From assembly GCA_902635965.1 (NCBI GenBank), contig CACPQA010000009.1:1-64000 (forward strand): a stretch of DNA of 64,000 bases. The letters are read 5' to 3'. Below are positions 34,153 to 43,962 of this stretch, in pieces. The stretch comes from an uncultured Bacteroidota bacterium (GTDB lineage: Bacteria; Bacteroidota; Bacteroidia; Flavobacteriales; Flavobacteriaceae). The notes under the pieces were generated by a model. That model was not told the origin of the DNA. It was given only the letters and a program-made list of their open reading frames with translations, and made no database searches. The stretch's first letter is position 1; every line of letters starts with the position of its first letter. Made by a program: the position numbers and the translations under genes.

Positions 34153-35511
34153 TTAACTTTCTTCATTAATTATCAATTCGATTCCTTTTTTAATTATTTC
34201 TTGAGCTTCGATTTTTGAAGAACTACTAAAATCTATTAATCCGAAATCTTCAGGAACAACTTCGTATATACCTAGTTCCTCCATTCTTTCAATGTCATTG
34301 TTTAAACAAGCCTTGACTAACTGCATTGGAAAAATATCCATTGGAAAAACTTTCTCCATCTCTCCGGTAACAACCATTGCTCTTTCTTCTCCATTTAAAT
34401 TTGTACTTATTTCTAATTTTTTTTTATTTAAAAATCTTGAAAATGATGTTTTAGATATACTTGGGATAAAATTATCTTTAAATGGTAACCAACCAAACAT
34501 TCTATATTTTTTCCCTTCAGGAATAATGGTTAACAAATTATCACTGTATGACAAATAACCGTCAATACTAGTAGTTTTACCTGAATAAACATCACCATTT
34601 ATTAATCTACATTCTTTTGATTCATCAATTTTTATTTTTTTCAATATACTAGAAATTGATGCACCTATTGTAGATGTAAAGTATTGTGGATTCTTAACGC
34701 TTGGACCAACAACAGCAACTGTTCGTTCGGAACAAAATTCTCCGTTTTTAAATAAAGATCCAATGTTTGAAACATCTTCAGGTTTTACAGTCCATACTTT
34801 TTCACCAGGTGAGATTGGCTTGTGATTGTGAATTTGAACTCCAACGTTACCAGCCGGGTGAGGTCCTTTGACCTTCAATACTGTAGCATCTTTTATATTT
34901 TTATAAAAACTTGGAAAATTTGAATCCACTGTTAAATAAAGGTTGTCTGTTAACCTAGAAAGAATGCTTAAACCCAATTGAAATCTATCTTTTTTATTTT
35001 TTAAAATGAAATCGAAATCAACACCTAACGGTGAAGTTGAGTAAGTTGAGATGTAAATTGCCTTAGGCTTATCTTCGGGTTGGGCTATAATCCCGTAAGG
35101 CCTCTGTAAAATAAAAGGCCAGGTTCCAGATTTAAGAAGAAGATCTTTGATTTCTTCTTCAGAAAATTTTTCAAAATTAGTTGTTTTAAATTTTATTGCA
35201 GAGTCATTAATATTGTTTTGAGTGGATACAACTAATTCGAGAATTTTTCTCTTTTCTCCTCTAGATATTGCCAAAACTTCTCCAGCTACTGGGGATACAA
35301 AATGTATTCTTGGATTATTTTTGGAAAAAAACAGAGGGGTACCTTTCTTAACCTTATCGCCCTCTTTGACTAGAAGCTTAGGATTCAGATAAAAAAAATC
35401 ATCTGGCCTTAAAGCATATGTTCTTGATCGCTCGGACTCCGATAGAATTTTATTTGCCTCACCATTTAGGTTTATATTAAACCCTTTCCTTATTTTTATG
35501 TCTACAGACAT
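34153..35511 (-). CDS. nqrA: Na+-translocating NADH:quinone reductase subunit A
   Basis: Peripheral cytoplasmic subunit near the quinone site, 452 residues, first gene of the operon nqrABCDEF-apbE. The N-terminus VDIKIRKGFNINLNGEA, the barrel-sandwich region KVKKGTPLFFSKNNPRIHFV and KGPHPAGNVGVQIHN are characteristic. Divergent from the T9SS Plug gene with 159 bases between starts; I could not assign a convincing TAnnTTTG promoter for this operon. Confidence 0.95.
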   Translation of the reverse strand: MSVDIKIRKGFNINLNGEANKILSESERSRTYALRPDDFFYLNPKLLVKEGDKVKKGTPLFFSKNNPRIHFVSPVAGEVLAISRGEKRKILELVVSTQNNINDSAIKFKTTNFEKFSEEEIKDLLLKSGTWPFILQRPYGIIAQPEDKPKAIYISTYSTSPLGVDFDFILKNKKDRFQLGLSILSRLTDNLYLTVDSNFPSFYKNIKDATVLKVKGPHPAGNVGVQIHNHKPISPGEKVWTVKPEDVSNIGSLFKNGEFCSERTVAVVGPSVKNPQYFTSTIGASISSILKKIKIDESKECRLINGDVYSGKTTSIDGYLSYSDNLLTIIPEGKKYRMFGWLPFKDNFIPSISKTSFSRFLNKKKLEISTNLNGEERAMVVTGEMEKVFPMDIFPMQLVKACLNNDIERMEELGIYEVVPEDFGLIDFSSSSKIEAQEIIKKGIELIINEES

Positions 35512-35670
35512 ATTTTACTTTTAATTCAAATCGAATGTAAATTTAATAATTTAATGCATCTATTAAAAGATATTCTTAAACTAAATTATATAATTTTCTT
35601 ATAGTCAATAATACTTTTAAGTTAAACCATTAATTAAAATATTTTAATGTTGATTTTATATATTAGTCAA

Positions 35671-36915
35671 ATGAAAAATAGACTATTTATTATAATATTT
35701 TTTTGTTTTAACATGTTTGTGTTTTCTAAACCAAAAAAAGATTTAGCAGAAAACCCATTAATTAAAACAGTGGTCTTTTTTGGTGGAACTTTTGATTCCC
35801 AGTTTCCGATAATTAAGATGAATCAGACACTTTTTCTATCTTTTGATGACATTAGTGGTGAAGAAAATTTTTATTATTATAAAATAATTCATTGCAATTT
35901 TGATTGGAGTGAAAGTAAACTTTTAAAATCTGAATACCTAGACGGCAATGACAATAATTTGATTGATAATATTGAGAGCTCTTATGGAACACTTCAAAGA
36001 TACACTAACTATAAATTATCACTCCCAAATAATGATGTAGGTTTTAAAGTTTCGGGAAACTATTTATTAGAAATTTTGGACTCAGATGATAATGTAATCT
36101 TAAAAAGAAAATTTTTAATATTAGATGAAAAGGTGAGTGTTGATTTAAATGTTTATCCTTCTCAAAAAAGTGACAGATTTTACACACATCAAAATGTTCA
36201 GTTTGTCATCAATACCAGTAGATATAAAATTAGAAATCCAAATAATGACATAAAAGTAATTGTTCTTCAAAATGATCAGTGGGATAATTCCAAAACAATT
36301 TTAAAGCCTCAATTTATAGAAAAAAACAGGCTTCTTTATCGATACAATGAAGAATCAGAATTTGAGGGAGGAAATGAGTATCTCTTTTTTGACACCAAAG
36401 ATTTAAGGTCAACTAATCAAAATATCAGTTTTGTGAGAAAAGAGAGTATTTACCAACACTTTTTATTTACCGATAATCCAAGAAACAATTTAAATTATTT
36501 AAGTTTTCCCGACATAAATGGAAATTTTATTCCTAACTCAACTCTTGGTGAAAATCCCAACAACGAATCTGATTACAGCATAGTTTACTTTAGTCTAGCT
36601 AAACAATTTGAAATTGATAACTCAAAAATTTATATATACGGAAAGTTTAATAACTATGAGTTGACTGATGATAACGAAATGATTTATAACCCAAGTTTGG
36701 AGACCTTTGAAGGTATTTTAATATTAAAACAAGGTTTTTATAATTACAAATATGTAATTGTAAAAAATAATATGATTTTAAAAAATCAAATTTCAGGTTC
36801 ATTTTTTCAAACTGAAAATAGTTACACAGTTTTAGTGTATAAAAAGGGATTTGAAGATTTATATGACAATTTAATTGGAGTTGGTCGAACTAATTCATTT
36901 GAACTGAAATATTAA
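35671..36915 (+). CDS. Type IX secretion system Plug protein (DUF5103)
   Basis: 414 residues from ATG 35671, where a clean signal peptide begins (MKNRLFIIIFFCFNMFVFSK); an earlier ATG at 35647 adds 8 residues. The body matches DUF5103/T9SS_plug: FGGTFDSQFPIIKMNQTLFL, DFDWSESKLLKSEYL-like block, KVSGNYLLEILD, EGGNEYLFFDTKDLR and IYIYGKFNNYELTD followed by LKQGFYNYKYVIV. In Flavobacterium the Plug closes the periplasmic side of the SprA translocon when it carries no substrate. Next to apaG and pruA, as in many Flavobacteriia. Confidence 0.88.
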   Translation: MKNRLFIIIFFCFNMFVFSKPKKDLAENPLIKTVVFFGGTFDSQFPIIKMNQTLFLSFDDISGEENFYYYKIIHCNFDWSESKLLKSEYLDGNDNNLIDNIESSYGTLQRYTNYKLSLPNNDVGFKVSGNYLLEILDSDDNVILKRKFLILDEKVSVDLNVYPSQKSDRFYTHQNVQFVINTSRYKIRNPNNDIKVIVLQNDQWDNSKTILKPQFIEKNRLLYRYNEESEFEGGNEYLFFDTKDLRSTNQNISFVRKESIYQHFLFTDNPRNNLNYLSFPDINGNFIPNSTLGENPNNESDYSIVYFSLAKQFEIDNSKIYIYGKFNNYELTDDNEMIYNPSLETFEGILILKQGFYNYKYVIVKNNMILKNQISGSFFQTENSYTVLVYKKGFEDLYDNLIGVGRTNSFELKY

Positions 36916-36981
36916 TGTATAATTTATTACCTGCTTTTTTGAAAAGTTTTTTTTAACTAACTTGTTGTAAGTTTATATATC

Positions 36982-37368
36982 ATGTTTCAACAAATAACAA
37001 AAGGCATAAGAATTTCGGTATTTACCAAATACGAGGGTGAGTTTTTAAATGACGGTTTAATTAATTTCGCCTTCACATATACAATTAAAATTGAGAATCA
37101 AAGTAATGATGTTGTTCAGTTAATTAATAGAAATTGGAAAATATTGCAAACTAACAGACGTCCTTACTTTGTGGAAGGTGATGGTGTAATTGGGCAGAAA
37201 CCTATTTTGAAATCTGGAGTTTCTCATACATATAGCTCCAACTGCTTGTTAACATCACCAATTGGGTCTATGGGTGGATTCTATACTATGATTAATTTTT
37301 CCACTGCTAAAGAATTTGAGGTTGAAATTCCCGTTTTTGATTTAGCAGCGACATATACGCTAAATTAA
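36982..37368 (+). CDS. apaG: ApaG (DUF525) protein
   Basis: 128 residues of ApaG beta-sandwich fold: GIRISVFTKYEGEF, FAFTYTIKIENQSNDVVQLI, VEGDGVIGQKPILKSG and GSMGGFYTMI. E. coli ApaG mutants show altered Co2+ resistance and Mg2+ efflux, but a molecular function is not established. 10 bases before pruA and probably co-transcribed with it. Confidence 0.93.
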   Translation: MFQQITKGIRISVFTKYEGEFLNDGLINFAFTYTIKIENQSNDVVQLINRNWKILQTNRRPYFVEGDGVIGQKPILKSGVSHTYSSNCLLTSPIGSMGGFYTMINFSTAKEFEVEIPVFDLAATYTLN

Positions 37369-37378
37369 ATTTCCAATA

Positions 37379-39004
37379 ATGAAAAATAGTTACATTAAAA
37401 CTCCTAAAGTAAAAAATGAAAAGGTACTTCTATATGAACCTGGAAGTAAAGAAAAAGATGAGGTATTGAAAGCATATGATTATCTTTACAATAAGACACT
37501 TAATATAAAACTTAAAATTAATGGTAAAGAAATTGATACTAAGGAAAAAATTAATATGTATCCCCCTCATGACCACAACCACAACTTGGGCACCTACTCA
37601 GTAGCGAATGAAGATCATGTTGATTTAGCCATTAAAAGTGCACTAAATGCTAAAGAAAAATGGAATGATCTTGGATTTTCAGAAAGAGCAAGTATTTTTT
37701 TAAAAGCAGCCGAACTTATTTGTGGACCTTATAGAAAAATTATAAATGCATCCACTATGATTGCCCAATCAAAAACAATCCATCAGGCAGAAATAGATGC
37801 AGCTTGCGAGTTTGCAGATTTTTTAAGATTTAATGTGAAATTTGCTGAAGAGATATACAATGAACAACCTGTTTCATCTAATGGAACATGGAACAAACTA
37901 TCTTATCGTCCATTGGAGGGGTTCGTTTACGCAATTAGTCCATTTAATTTTACCGCAATAGGAGGAAACTTATGTGCAGCTCCAGCCCTAATGGGCAACA
38001 CTATTTTATGGAAACCAAGTGATTATCAAATTTTTTCTGCTAAAGTGACTATGGATATATTTGAAGAAGCTGGTCTTCCAGACGGAGTTATAAATATGAT
38101 TTTTGGTGATCCAGAAATGATTACAAATCAGGTTTTATCCTCAAATCAATTTGCTGGTATCCATTTTACTGGATCTACTTCAGTGTTTAAAAACATATGG
38201 AAAATAATAGGGAATAATATCGACCATTACAAAAATTACCCAAGAGTAGTTGGAGAAACTGGAGGAAAGGACTTCATAATGGTACATCCAACAGCAAATA
38301 TTGAAGAAGTTTCAACAGCTATAATTCGGGGTGCATTTGAATTTCAAGGCCAGAAGTGTTCCGCAGCGTCAAGAGTTTATCTTCCAAAATCAATTGGAAG
38401 AGAGGTTTTGGATATGATTGGAAATAAATTAAATGAGATTAAAATAGGACCTCCAAATGATTTTCAAAATTTTATAACGGCTGTGATTCATAAGAATGCT
38501 TTTGAAAGACTCAAAAGCACAATTCAAGACGCGAAAGACTCAAAAGAGGTTAAGGTTTTGTACGGGGGAAATTGTGACGATTCGGTTGGTTATTTTGTAG
38601 AACCAACGGTTTTGGTTACCACAGATCCAAAATATATTACAATGGAAAAAGAGTTGTTTGGACCTATAGTAACAGTCTATGTTTATGAGGACAAAGATTA
38701 TAGCAATATTTTAAATCTTGTTGACACTACTTCACAGTATGCATTAACGGGTGCTATTTTCGCCAAAGACAGATATGCCATAAAAGAAGCTTTAAATAAA
38801 TTGGAAAATTCAGCTGGAAATTTCTACATAAATGATAAGCCTAGTGGAGCCGTTGTTGGTCAGCAACCATTTGGAGGAGCAAGAGCATCAGGAACAAATG
38901 ATAAAGCTGGCTCTAAATTAAATTTACTAAGATGGGTTTCCCCTAGACTTATAAAGGAACCTTTATTAACACCTAAAGACTACAAATATCCTTTCTTAAA
39001 ATAA
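37379..39004 (+). CDS. pruA: Delta-1-pyrroline-5-carboxylate dehydrogenase
   Basis: Oxidises P5C (glutamate semialdehyde) to glutamate in proline catabolism. 541 residues, the stand-alone (eukaryote-like, not PutA-fused) form. Aldehyde-dehydrogenase motifs: FNFTAIGGNLCAAPALMGN, GIHFTGSTSVF, VGETGGKDF with the general-base Glu, and FQGQKCSAASRVYLP with the catalytic Cys. C-terminal PFGGARASGTNDKAGS is typical. No putA-like proline dehydrogenase is in the window. Confidence 0.95.
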   Translation: MKNSYIKTPKVKNEKVLLYEPGSKEKDEVLKAYDYLYNKTLNIKLKINGKEIDTKEKINMYPPHDHNHNLGTYSVANEDHVDLAIKSALNAKEKWNDLGFSERASIFLKAAELICGPYRKIINASTMIAQSKTIHQAEIDAACEFADFLRFNVKFAEEIYNEQPVSSNGTWNKLSYRPLEGFVYAISPFNFTAIGGNLCAAPALMGNTILWKPSDYQIFSAKVTMDIFEEAGLPDGVINMIFGDPEMITNQVLSSNQFAGIHFTGSTSVFKNIWKIIGNNIDHYKNYPRVVGETGGKDFIMVHPTANIEEVSTAIIRGAFEFQGQKCSAASRVYLPKSIGREVLDMIGNKLNEIKIGPPNDFQNFITAVIHKNAFERLKSTIQDAKDSKEVKVLYGGNCDDSVGYFVEPTVLVTTDPKYITMEKELFGPIVTVYVYEDKDYSNILNLVDTTSQYALTGAIFAKDRYAIKEALNKLENSAGNFYINDKPSGAVVGQQPFGGARASGTNDKAGSKLNLLRWVSPRLIKEPLLTPKDYKYPFLK

Positions 39005-39007
39005 AAG

Positions 39008-39667
39008 TTAAAAATCAATTTGTGATATGTATATAACTTTTTTGGTGTCAAAAAAATCTGATTTGAAATTATTTTTTAGTTTATAGATTTTGATATTTGG
39101 GAATCTTTCCATTTCGTATGCAAGTTCTCCACCTTTCAAATAAATTATTCCAGATTCATTTTTTTGCGTCAAAATGTTTTTTTTGACAAGTGGAACAAAT
39201 TTTTCCATTTTTGTAACAGCACGACCTATTACGAAATCAAATTTTGATTTTAGATTTTTAACGTCTCCAACTATAGTCTTTACATTTTTGATTTTTAAAT
39301 CTTCTTTAATCAAGTCTATAATTTTTATTTTTTTTTCAGTTCTGTCAATTAATGTGAAATCAACATTAGGAAAAAATATAGCAAGAGGGATACCTGGGAA
39401 ACCCCCGCCGGTTCCAACATCCAATATTTTTGTTTTAGGTTTAAATTTGAAATGAAGGGTAATTGCTAAAGAATAACAAATATGCCTTTCAAATAAAAAA
39501 TCTACATCCCTTCTCGAAATTAAATTTACTCTATTATTCCATTTTTTAAATAATTTTTCAAACAGCACAAACTTGTCAATTTGTGATTTAGACAAGACAG
39601 GAAATTTTTTTTTAAGTTCCACAAATTTTGAAACAATTAATTTATTTTTGCATCTAAAATTAGACAA
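39008..39667 (-). CDS. rsmG: 16S rRNA (guanine-527 N7)-methyltransferase
   Basis: 219 residues. SAM-binding glycine loop in ILDVGTGGGFPGIPLAI and VDFTLIDRTEKKIKII, then DFVIGRAVTKMEKFVP, all family signatures. It methylates G527 of 16S rRNA in the decoding site; loss gives low-level streptomycin resistance in other bacteria. The N-terminal KKFPVLSKSQIDKFVLFEKL precedes the Rossmann core. Ends 3 bases from the convergent pruA stop; start is 11 bases from divergent aspC. Confidence 0.95.
   Translation of the reverse strand: MSNFRCKNKLIVSKFVELKKKFPVLSKSQIDKFVLFEKLFKKWNNRVNLISRRDVDFLFERHICYSLAITLHFKFKPKTKILDVGTGGGFPGIPLAIFFPNVDFTLIDRTEKKIKIIDLIKEDLKIKNVKTIVGDVKNLKSKFDFVIGRAVTKMEKFVPLVKKNILTQKNESGIIYLKGGELAYEMERFPNIKIYKLKNNFKSDFFDTKKVIYISQIDF
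39643..39650 (+). promoter_or_regulatory. Candidate -7 element (TATTTTTG) for aspC
   Basis: Exact TAnnTTTG match lying inside the 5' end of the divergent rsmG gene, 28 bases before the aspC ATG. No -33 TTG at normal spacing. Confidence 0.4.
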
Positions 39668-39678
39668 ACATAACCATA

Positions 39679-40869
39679 ATGAATAATCTTTCAGAACGAA
39701 TTGAAAATTTACCAGCCTCAGCTACCCTTGCTATGGCAGCCAAGGCTAGAGAATTGAAAAGTAGTGGAGCAGATGTAATAAGTTTAAGTCTAGGTGAACC
39801 TGACTTTAATACACCTGATTTTATTAAAGAAGCTGCAATAAGAGCTATTGAAGAAAATTATCATTCATATCCCCCTGTAGATGGATACGCAGAATTAAAA
39901 AAGGTGATCTGTGATAAATTTAAAAGAGACAACGACTTGAATTATGAACCATCGCAAATTGTCGTATCGACTGGAGCAAAGCAATCCATAGCAAACGTTT
40001 GTATGGCTATTTTAAACAAAGGTGATGAAGTATTACTTCCCGCTCCGTATTGGGTAAGCTATTCTGCAATTGTCACTTTGTCTGAGGCAAAATTCAAAAT
40101 TATTCCAACCTCAATTGAAAGTGGTTTTAAAATTACCCCAACTCAGTTGAGATCAGAATTGACATCTAGAACAAAACTAATAATGTTTAATTCACCAAAT
40201 AATCCTAGTGGTATAGTTTACTCTGAAAAAGAATTAGGTGAATTTGCCAAAATCCTTGAAGACTATCCCTCCACTTATGTTTTATCAGATGAAATATATG
40301 AACACATTATTTATGGAGAAAAACATTTTAGTTTTGCAAATCTTCCGAACATGTACGATAGAACTATAACGGTAAACGGACTTGCCAAAGCATTTTCTAT
40401 GACAGGGTGGAGGATTGGATATATAGGGGCACCAGAATTTATTGCTAAAGCTTGTAACAAATTTCAAGGTCAAATCACCAGTGCTGCAAATTGTATAGCT
40501 CAAAGATCAGCAATTACAGCCCTTAATGCTCCTGTGTCTAAAATAAAGTATATGATTGATGAATTTAATTCTAGAAAAGAATTAATTTTTGATTTAATTT
40601 CAAAAATTCCTGGATTTAAACTTTTAAAACCATCAGGGGCTTTTTACCTATTCCCAGATATTTCGTTTTATTTTGGAAAAAAAATAAAAGGTAAAATAAT
40701 TAACGACGCTAATGATTTTGCAATGACAATTCTTGAAGAAGCGAGTGTAGCCACAGTTGCTGGGGACTCATTTGGAAACAAAAACTGCTTACGGATTTCG
40801 TATGCAGCTTCGAAAGATGAAATAATAGAAGCGGTTTATAGGATTAAAAATCTTTTATCAAATAATTAA
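39679..40869 (+). CDS. aspC: Class I/II aminotransferase, aspartate aminotransferase type
   Basis: 396-residue PLP enzyme of aminotransferase subgroup Ib (Bacillus/Thermus AspC type): SLSLGEPDFNTPDFIKEAA, YWVSYSAIVTL, NSPNNPSGIVYS, and the PLP lysine in VNGLAKAFSMTGWRIGYIG. Expected to make aspartate from oxaloacetate; some members also act on aromatic acids or prephenate (arogenate route). It stands between divergent rsmG and the convergent aromatic operon, with its stop 1 base from that of the DAHP synthase gene. Confidence 0.92.
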   Translation: MNNLSERIENLPASATLAMAAKARELKSSGADVISLSLGEPDFNTPDFIKEAAIRAIEENYHSYPPVDGYAELKKVICDKFKRDNDLNYEPSQIVVSTGAKQSIANVCMAILNKGDEVLLPAPYWVSYSAIVTLSEAKFKIIPTSIESGFKITPTQLRSELTSRTKLIMFNSPNNPSGIVYSEKELGEFAKILEDYPSTYVLSDEIYEHIIYGEKHFSFANLPNMYDRTITVNGLAKAFSMTGWRIGYIGAPEFIAKACNKFQGQITSAANCIAQRSAITALNAPVSKIKYMIDEFNSRKELIFDLISKIPGFKLLKPSGAFYLFPDISFYFGKKIKGKIINDANDFAMTILEEASVATVAGDSFGNKNCLRISYAASKDEIIEAVYRIKNLLSNN

Positions 40870-40870
40870 A

Positions 40871-41953
40871 TTATTTAACAATTACTTTTTCTTGATGGTT
40901 AATTGATTCTTGGTGTATTGCTTTAAACAATTTAAGCACAAATTCTTCAGATAATCCGTGATTTTCACCATCAAGTACCATTTTACCAAGTATTTCATTC
41001 CATCTCTTGTTCTGAAGAACAGCAACATTATTTTTCTTTTTCAATTTTCCAATAGAATCAGATATTTTCATCCTTTCTCCAAGAATTTGAAGCAGATTTT
41101 GGTCAACAATATCAATTTGTGTTCTTAAATTATCTAATTCATCAACATAGTCCTTCTTCTCGATAGTTGTATTTCGCATTTTCAAATCTTTCATTATTTG
41201 TATCAATCGGTTTGGAGTTACCTGTTGTGCAGCGTCACTCCATGCATTATCTGGATCTATATGACTTTCAATCATCAAACCATCAAAGTTAAGGTCCAAT
41301 GCCATTTGACTAAGATCAAATATCAAGTCTCTTCGTCCTGAAATATGAGACGGATCGCAAATAATAGGAATATCTGGAAACTTATTTTTTGCATCAATAG
41401 CAATTTGCCATTCAGGGTTATTTCTGTATTTCGATCTTCCTTGGGATGAAAAACCTCTGTGGATAAGCCCCAACCTGTTTATGTTTGCGGACTGAAGTCT
41501 TTCAATAGCACCAATCCAAAGTGATAGGTCTGGATTGACTGGATTTTTTACGAGAACTATTTTGTCTGTACTATTCAACGAATCAGCAATTTCTTGAACT
41601 ATAAAAGGACTAACTGTTGATCTGGCTCCAATCCACAACACATCTATATCATGTTCTAATGCTAATTTCACATGATGTTTATTAGCTACCTCAGTAGCTG
41701 TTAAAAGTCCGGTTTCTTTTTTAACTCTCTGAAGCCATTTTAAACCTATGGAACCAACACCTTCAAAATTACCTGGTCTAGTTCTAGGTTTCCAAATTCC
41801 GGCTCTGTAAGCAGTAACATCTGTTTCCTTTAATTGGTGAGCTATTTTTAAAACCTGTTGTTCAGTTTCAGCACTACAAGGGCCCGCAATAACAAGTGGA
41901 TGGGATAAGTTAAATTTTTCTAACCAGTCGTTTGTTTTTATTTTTCTTTCCAT
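40871..41953 (-). CDS. DAHP synthase fused to chorismate mutase
   Basis: 360 residues, two domains. N-terminal (about 1-260) type I-beta DAHP synthase: LVIAGPCSAETEQQVL, YRAGIWKPRTRPGNFEGVGS, KNPVNPDLSLWIGAIER, ICDPSHISGRRDL. C-terminal (about 270-355) AroQ-type chorismate mutase: DELDNLRTQIDIVDQNLLQ, ERMKISDSIGKLKKKN and KRWNEIL. The fusion puts the first shikimate step and the Phe/Tyr branch enzyme on one chain and is known in Bacteroidota. Last gene of the operon led by pheA; thus synthesis of all aromatic amino acids is tied to the Tyr/Phe attenuator. Confidence 0.94.
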   Translation of the reverse strand: MERKIKTNDWLEKFNLSHPLVIAGPCSAETEQQVLKIAHQLKETDVTAYRAGIWKPRTRPGNFEGVGSIGLKWLQRVKKETGLLTATEVANKHHVKLALEHDIDVLWIGARSTVSPFIVQEIADSLNSTDKIVLVKNPVNPDLSLWIGAIERLQSANINRLGLIHRGFSSQGRSKYRNNPEWQIAIDAKNKFPDIPIICDPSHISGRRDLIFDLSQMALDLNFDGLMIESHIDPDNAWSDAAQQVTPNRLIQIMKDLKMRNTTIEKKDYVDELDNLRTQIDIVDQNLLQILGERMKISDSIGKLKKKNNVAVLQNKRWNEILGKMVLDGENHGLSEEFVLKLFKAIHQESINHQEKVIVK

Positions 41954-41959
41954 TTTGAC

Positions 41960-42817
41960 TTAATTTTTGGGTTTAATTGTATCAAGTATTTTCTTTAATT
42001 TATTTGTTTTAATCATTTGATTTTTTAAATCGATATAATCTTCATTTTCAATTTTCAACTGAAATTGTTTTAAATTATCAATATATGTATTTAAAATTTC
42101 AACTATATTTTCCCTATTATCTTTGAAAATAGAAGACCACATTTCCGGGGAACTTTTTGCCAATCTTACTGTAGACTCAAATCCACTTCCTGCAAAATCT
42201 AATATATTTTGATTATTTTTTTCGGACTCCATGACCGTCTTTCCAAGCATAAAAGAACTTATATGAGACAAATGTGAAACTATTGCCATTTTTTTATCAT
42301 GCTCTTCTGGCTTCATATATCTAATTTTCATCCCCATCAAATTAAAAATTGATTCAGCCCATTGTAGTAAATCAGGTCTTGTCTTATTGGTCTGACAAAG
42401 AATCTGAATTTTTCCATTGAAGAGATTTTCTATACTTGCATCAGGACCAGACAGTTCATTGCCTGCTATTGGATGTGTAGCTAGGAATTGATCTCTTTTA
42501 GAATGTTTTTCAACTGAATTACACAAACTAAACTTTGTTGAACCAACATCCCATACTAGAGCATCTTTATTCAAATTGTCAAGTATAAAAGGTAAAATTT
42601 TCAAACTTTCACTTACAGGAACCGATAAAATAACCCTATCAGCTATATTTAAATTTTCAAAACTATCAATAATATCAATCAACCCAATATTCTTTGCACG
42701 CCTCACACTTAATTCGTTTTTATCAATTCCATGTATTTGAATATTACCTAAAAGATTCCTTAAATCTTTCGACATAGAACCTCCTATTAAACCGGTTCCA
42801 ATTAAAAATAATTTCAT
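41960..42817 (-). CDS. tyrA: Prephenate dehydrogenase
   Basis: 285 residues. NAD-binding LIGTGLIGGSMSKDLR at the N-terminus, VWDVGSTKFSLC, the substrate-binding FLATHPIAGNELSGPDAS with the catalytic His, and VSHLSHISSFMLG. It oxidatively decarboxylates prephenate to 4-hydroxyphenylpyruvate, the Tyr precursor. Monofunctional: no mutase domain (this is on the neighbouring DAHP synthase) and no ACT domain. Overlaps the upstream aminotransferase by 4 bases. Confidence 0.93.
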   Translation of the reverse strand: MKLFLIGTGLIGGSMSKDLRNLLGNIQIHGIDKNELSVRRAKNIGLIDIIDSFENLNIADRVILSVPVSESLKILPFILDNLNKDALVWDVGSTKFSLCNSVEKHSKRDQFLATHPIAGNELSGPDASIENLFNGKIQILCQTNKTRPDLLQWAESIFNLMGMKIRYMKPEEHDKKMAIVSHLSHISSFMLGKTVMESEKNNQNILDFAGSGFESTVRLAKSSPEMWSSIFKDNRENIVEILNTYIDNLKQFQLKIENEDYIDLKNQMIKTNKLKKILDTIKPKN

Positions 42818-43962
42818 GATTTCAATCTTTTCAAAACTTCATTCATTTTTTTTGTATCTGTACATAAAGAAATCCTAACATATCCCTCACCTTGAGATCC
42901 AAATATTGATCCAGGGCACACAAAAAAGTTATATTTATCCAACAAATGGTCAACAAAATCCTCAGATTTTAGAGATTCATCTAACATTTTACACCATATA
43001 AACATACCAACACCACTTTTAGAATAAGAAAGATTTAGTTGACTTGCAATTTCTTCTGCTAATTTTCTTCGTTTATAATACTCTTTATTAAGAGTTTCAA
43101 ACCATTTATAACTACTAGCTAAGGCTCTTATTGCTCCATACTGAACACAATAAAACATACCTGAATCAAAATTTGATTTGACTTTTAACACAGCATCTAT
43201 GAATTTTGACTCACCTACCATCATACCAACTCTCCATCCCGCCATATTAAACGATTTACTAAGGGAATTTAATTCTATAGTAACTCCTTTTGAATTTTTT
43301 AATGATAAAATACTCCTAGGTTTTTTATTTAAAATAAAACTATATGGGTTATCATTTATTAAAATGATGTCATTTTTGTATGCCCAAGAAATTAGCTCAT
43401 TTAATTTTTTTTCTGAAAAATCTGCGCCTGTTGGCATATGGGGATAATTTATCCACATAAGTTTGATGTTTTTTGTGTCTAAAGTATTTAAATCATCCAT
43501 TTTTGGGTACCAATTATTTTCCTTTGACAAACCGTAATAAAATATCTCTGCTCCTAATAATTTTGAAACTGCGCCATATGTTGGATATCCAGGATTCGGA
43601 ATTAACACACCATCGCTCTTATTAAGAAAAGCCATAGAAATATGCATAATACCCTCCTTTGATCCCATCAGAGGTAAAATTTCATTGTTTGGATTTATTT
43701 CAACACCATATTGTTTATCATAAAAATTTGAAATAGCCTCCCTAAGTTCTGGTAGGCCAATATAGCTTTGGTACATACTCGATCTTTGATGATTAATGCT
43801 TTCAGACAAAGCTTGCTTTACTTCTAAACTAGGTGATAAATCTGGGCTTCCAATGGCCATATTGATTATGGGCCTTCCAGAAGAAATATAACTATTTACT
43901 TCTCTCATTTTTTTTGAGAAATAATATTCATCTACATATTTTAATCTTTCGGCTGTAAACAT
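42814..43962 (-). CDS. Class I/II aminotransferase of the Phe/Tyr operon
   Basis: 382-residue PLP aminotransferase: NMAIGSPDLSPSLEVKQAL, YQSYIGLPELREAI, NPGYPTYGAVSKLLG, MWINYPHMPTGADF and the PLP lysine in LNSLSKSFNMAGWRVGMM. The usual NP of NYPNNPTG is replaced by HM, as in LL-diaminopimelate/aspartate-like members. Position between pheA and tyrA strongly suggests it makes Phe and Tyr from their keto acids; this is inference. It overlaps pheA by 1 base and tyrA by 4 bases. Confidence 0.88.
   Translation of the reverse strand: MFTAERLKYVDEYYFSKKMREVNSYISSGRPIINMAIGSPDLSPSLEVKQALSESINHQRSSMYQSYIGLPELREAISNFYDKQYGVEINPNNEILPLMGSKEGIMHISMAFLNKSDGVLIPNPGYPTYGAVSKLLGAEIFYYGLSKENNWYPKMDDLNTLDTKNIKLMWINYPHMPTGADFSEKKLNELISWAYKNDIILINDNPYSFILNKKPRSILSLKNSKGVTIELNSLSKSFNMAGWRVGMMVGESKFIDAVLKVKSNFDSGMFYCVQYGAIRALASSYKWFETLNKEYYKRRKLAEEIASQLNLSYSKSGVGMFIWCKMLDESLKSEDFVDHLLDKYNFFVCPGSIFGSQGEGYVRISLCTDTKKMNEVLKRLKS

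Noticed and set aside
35585-35608. E. coli-like TTGACT and TATAAT hexamers on the minus strand upstream of nqrA
   Set aside because: Spacing is about 12 bases, too short for a sigma-70 type promoter, and other promoters here use TAnnTTTG.
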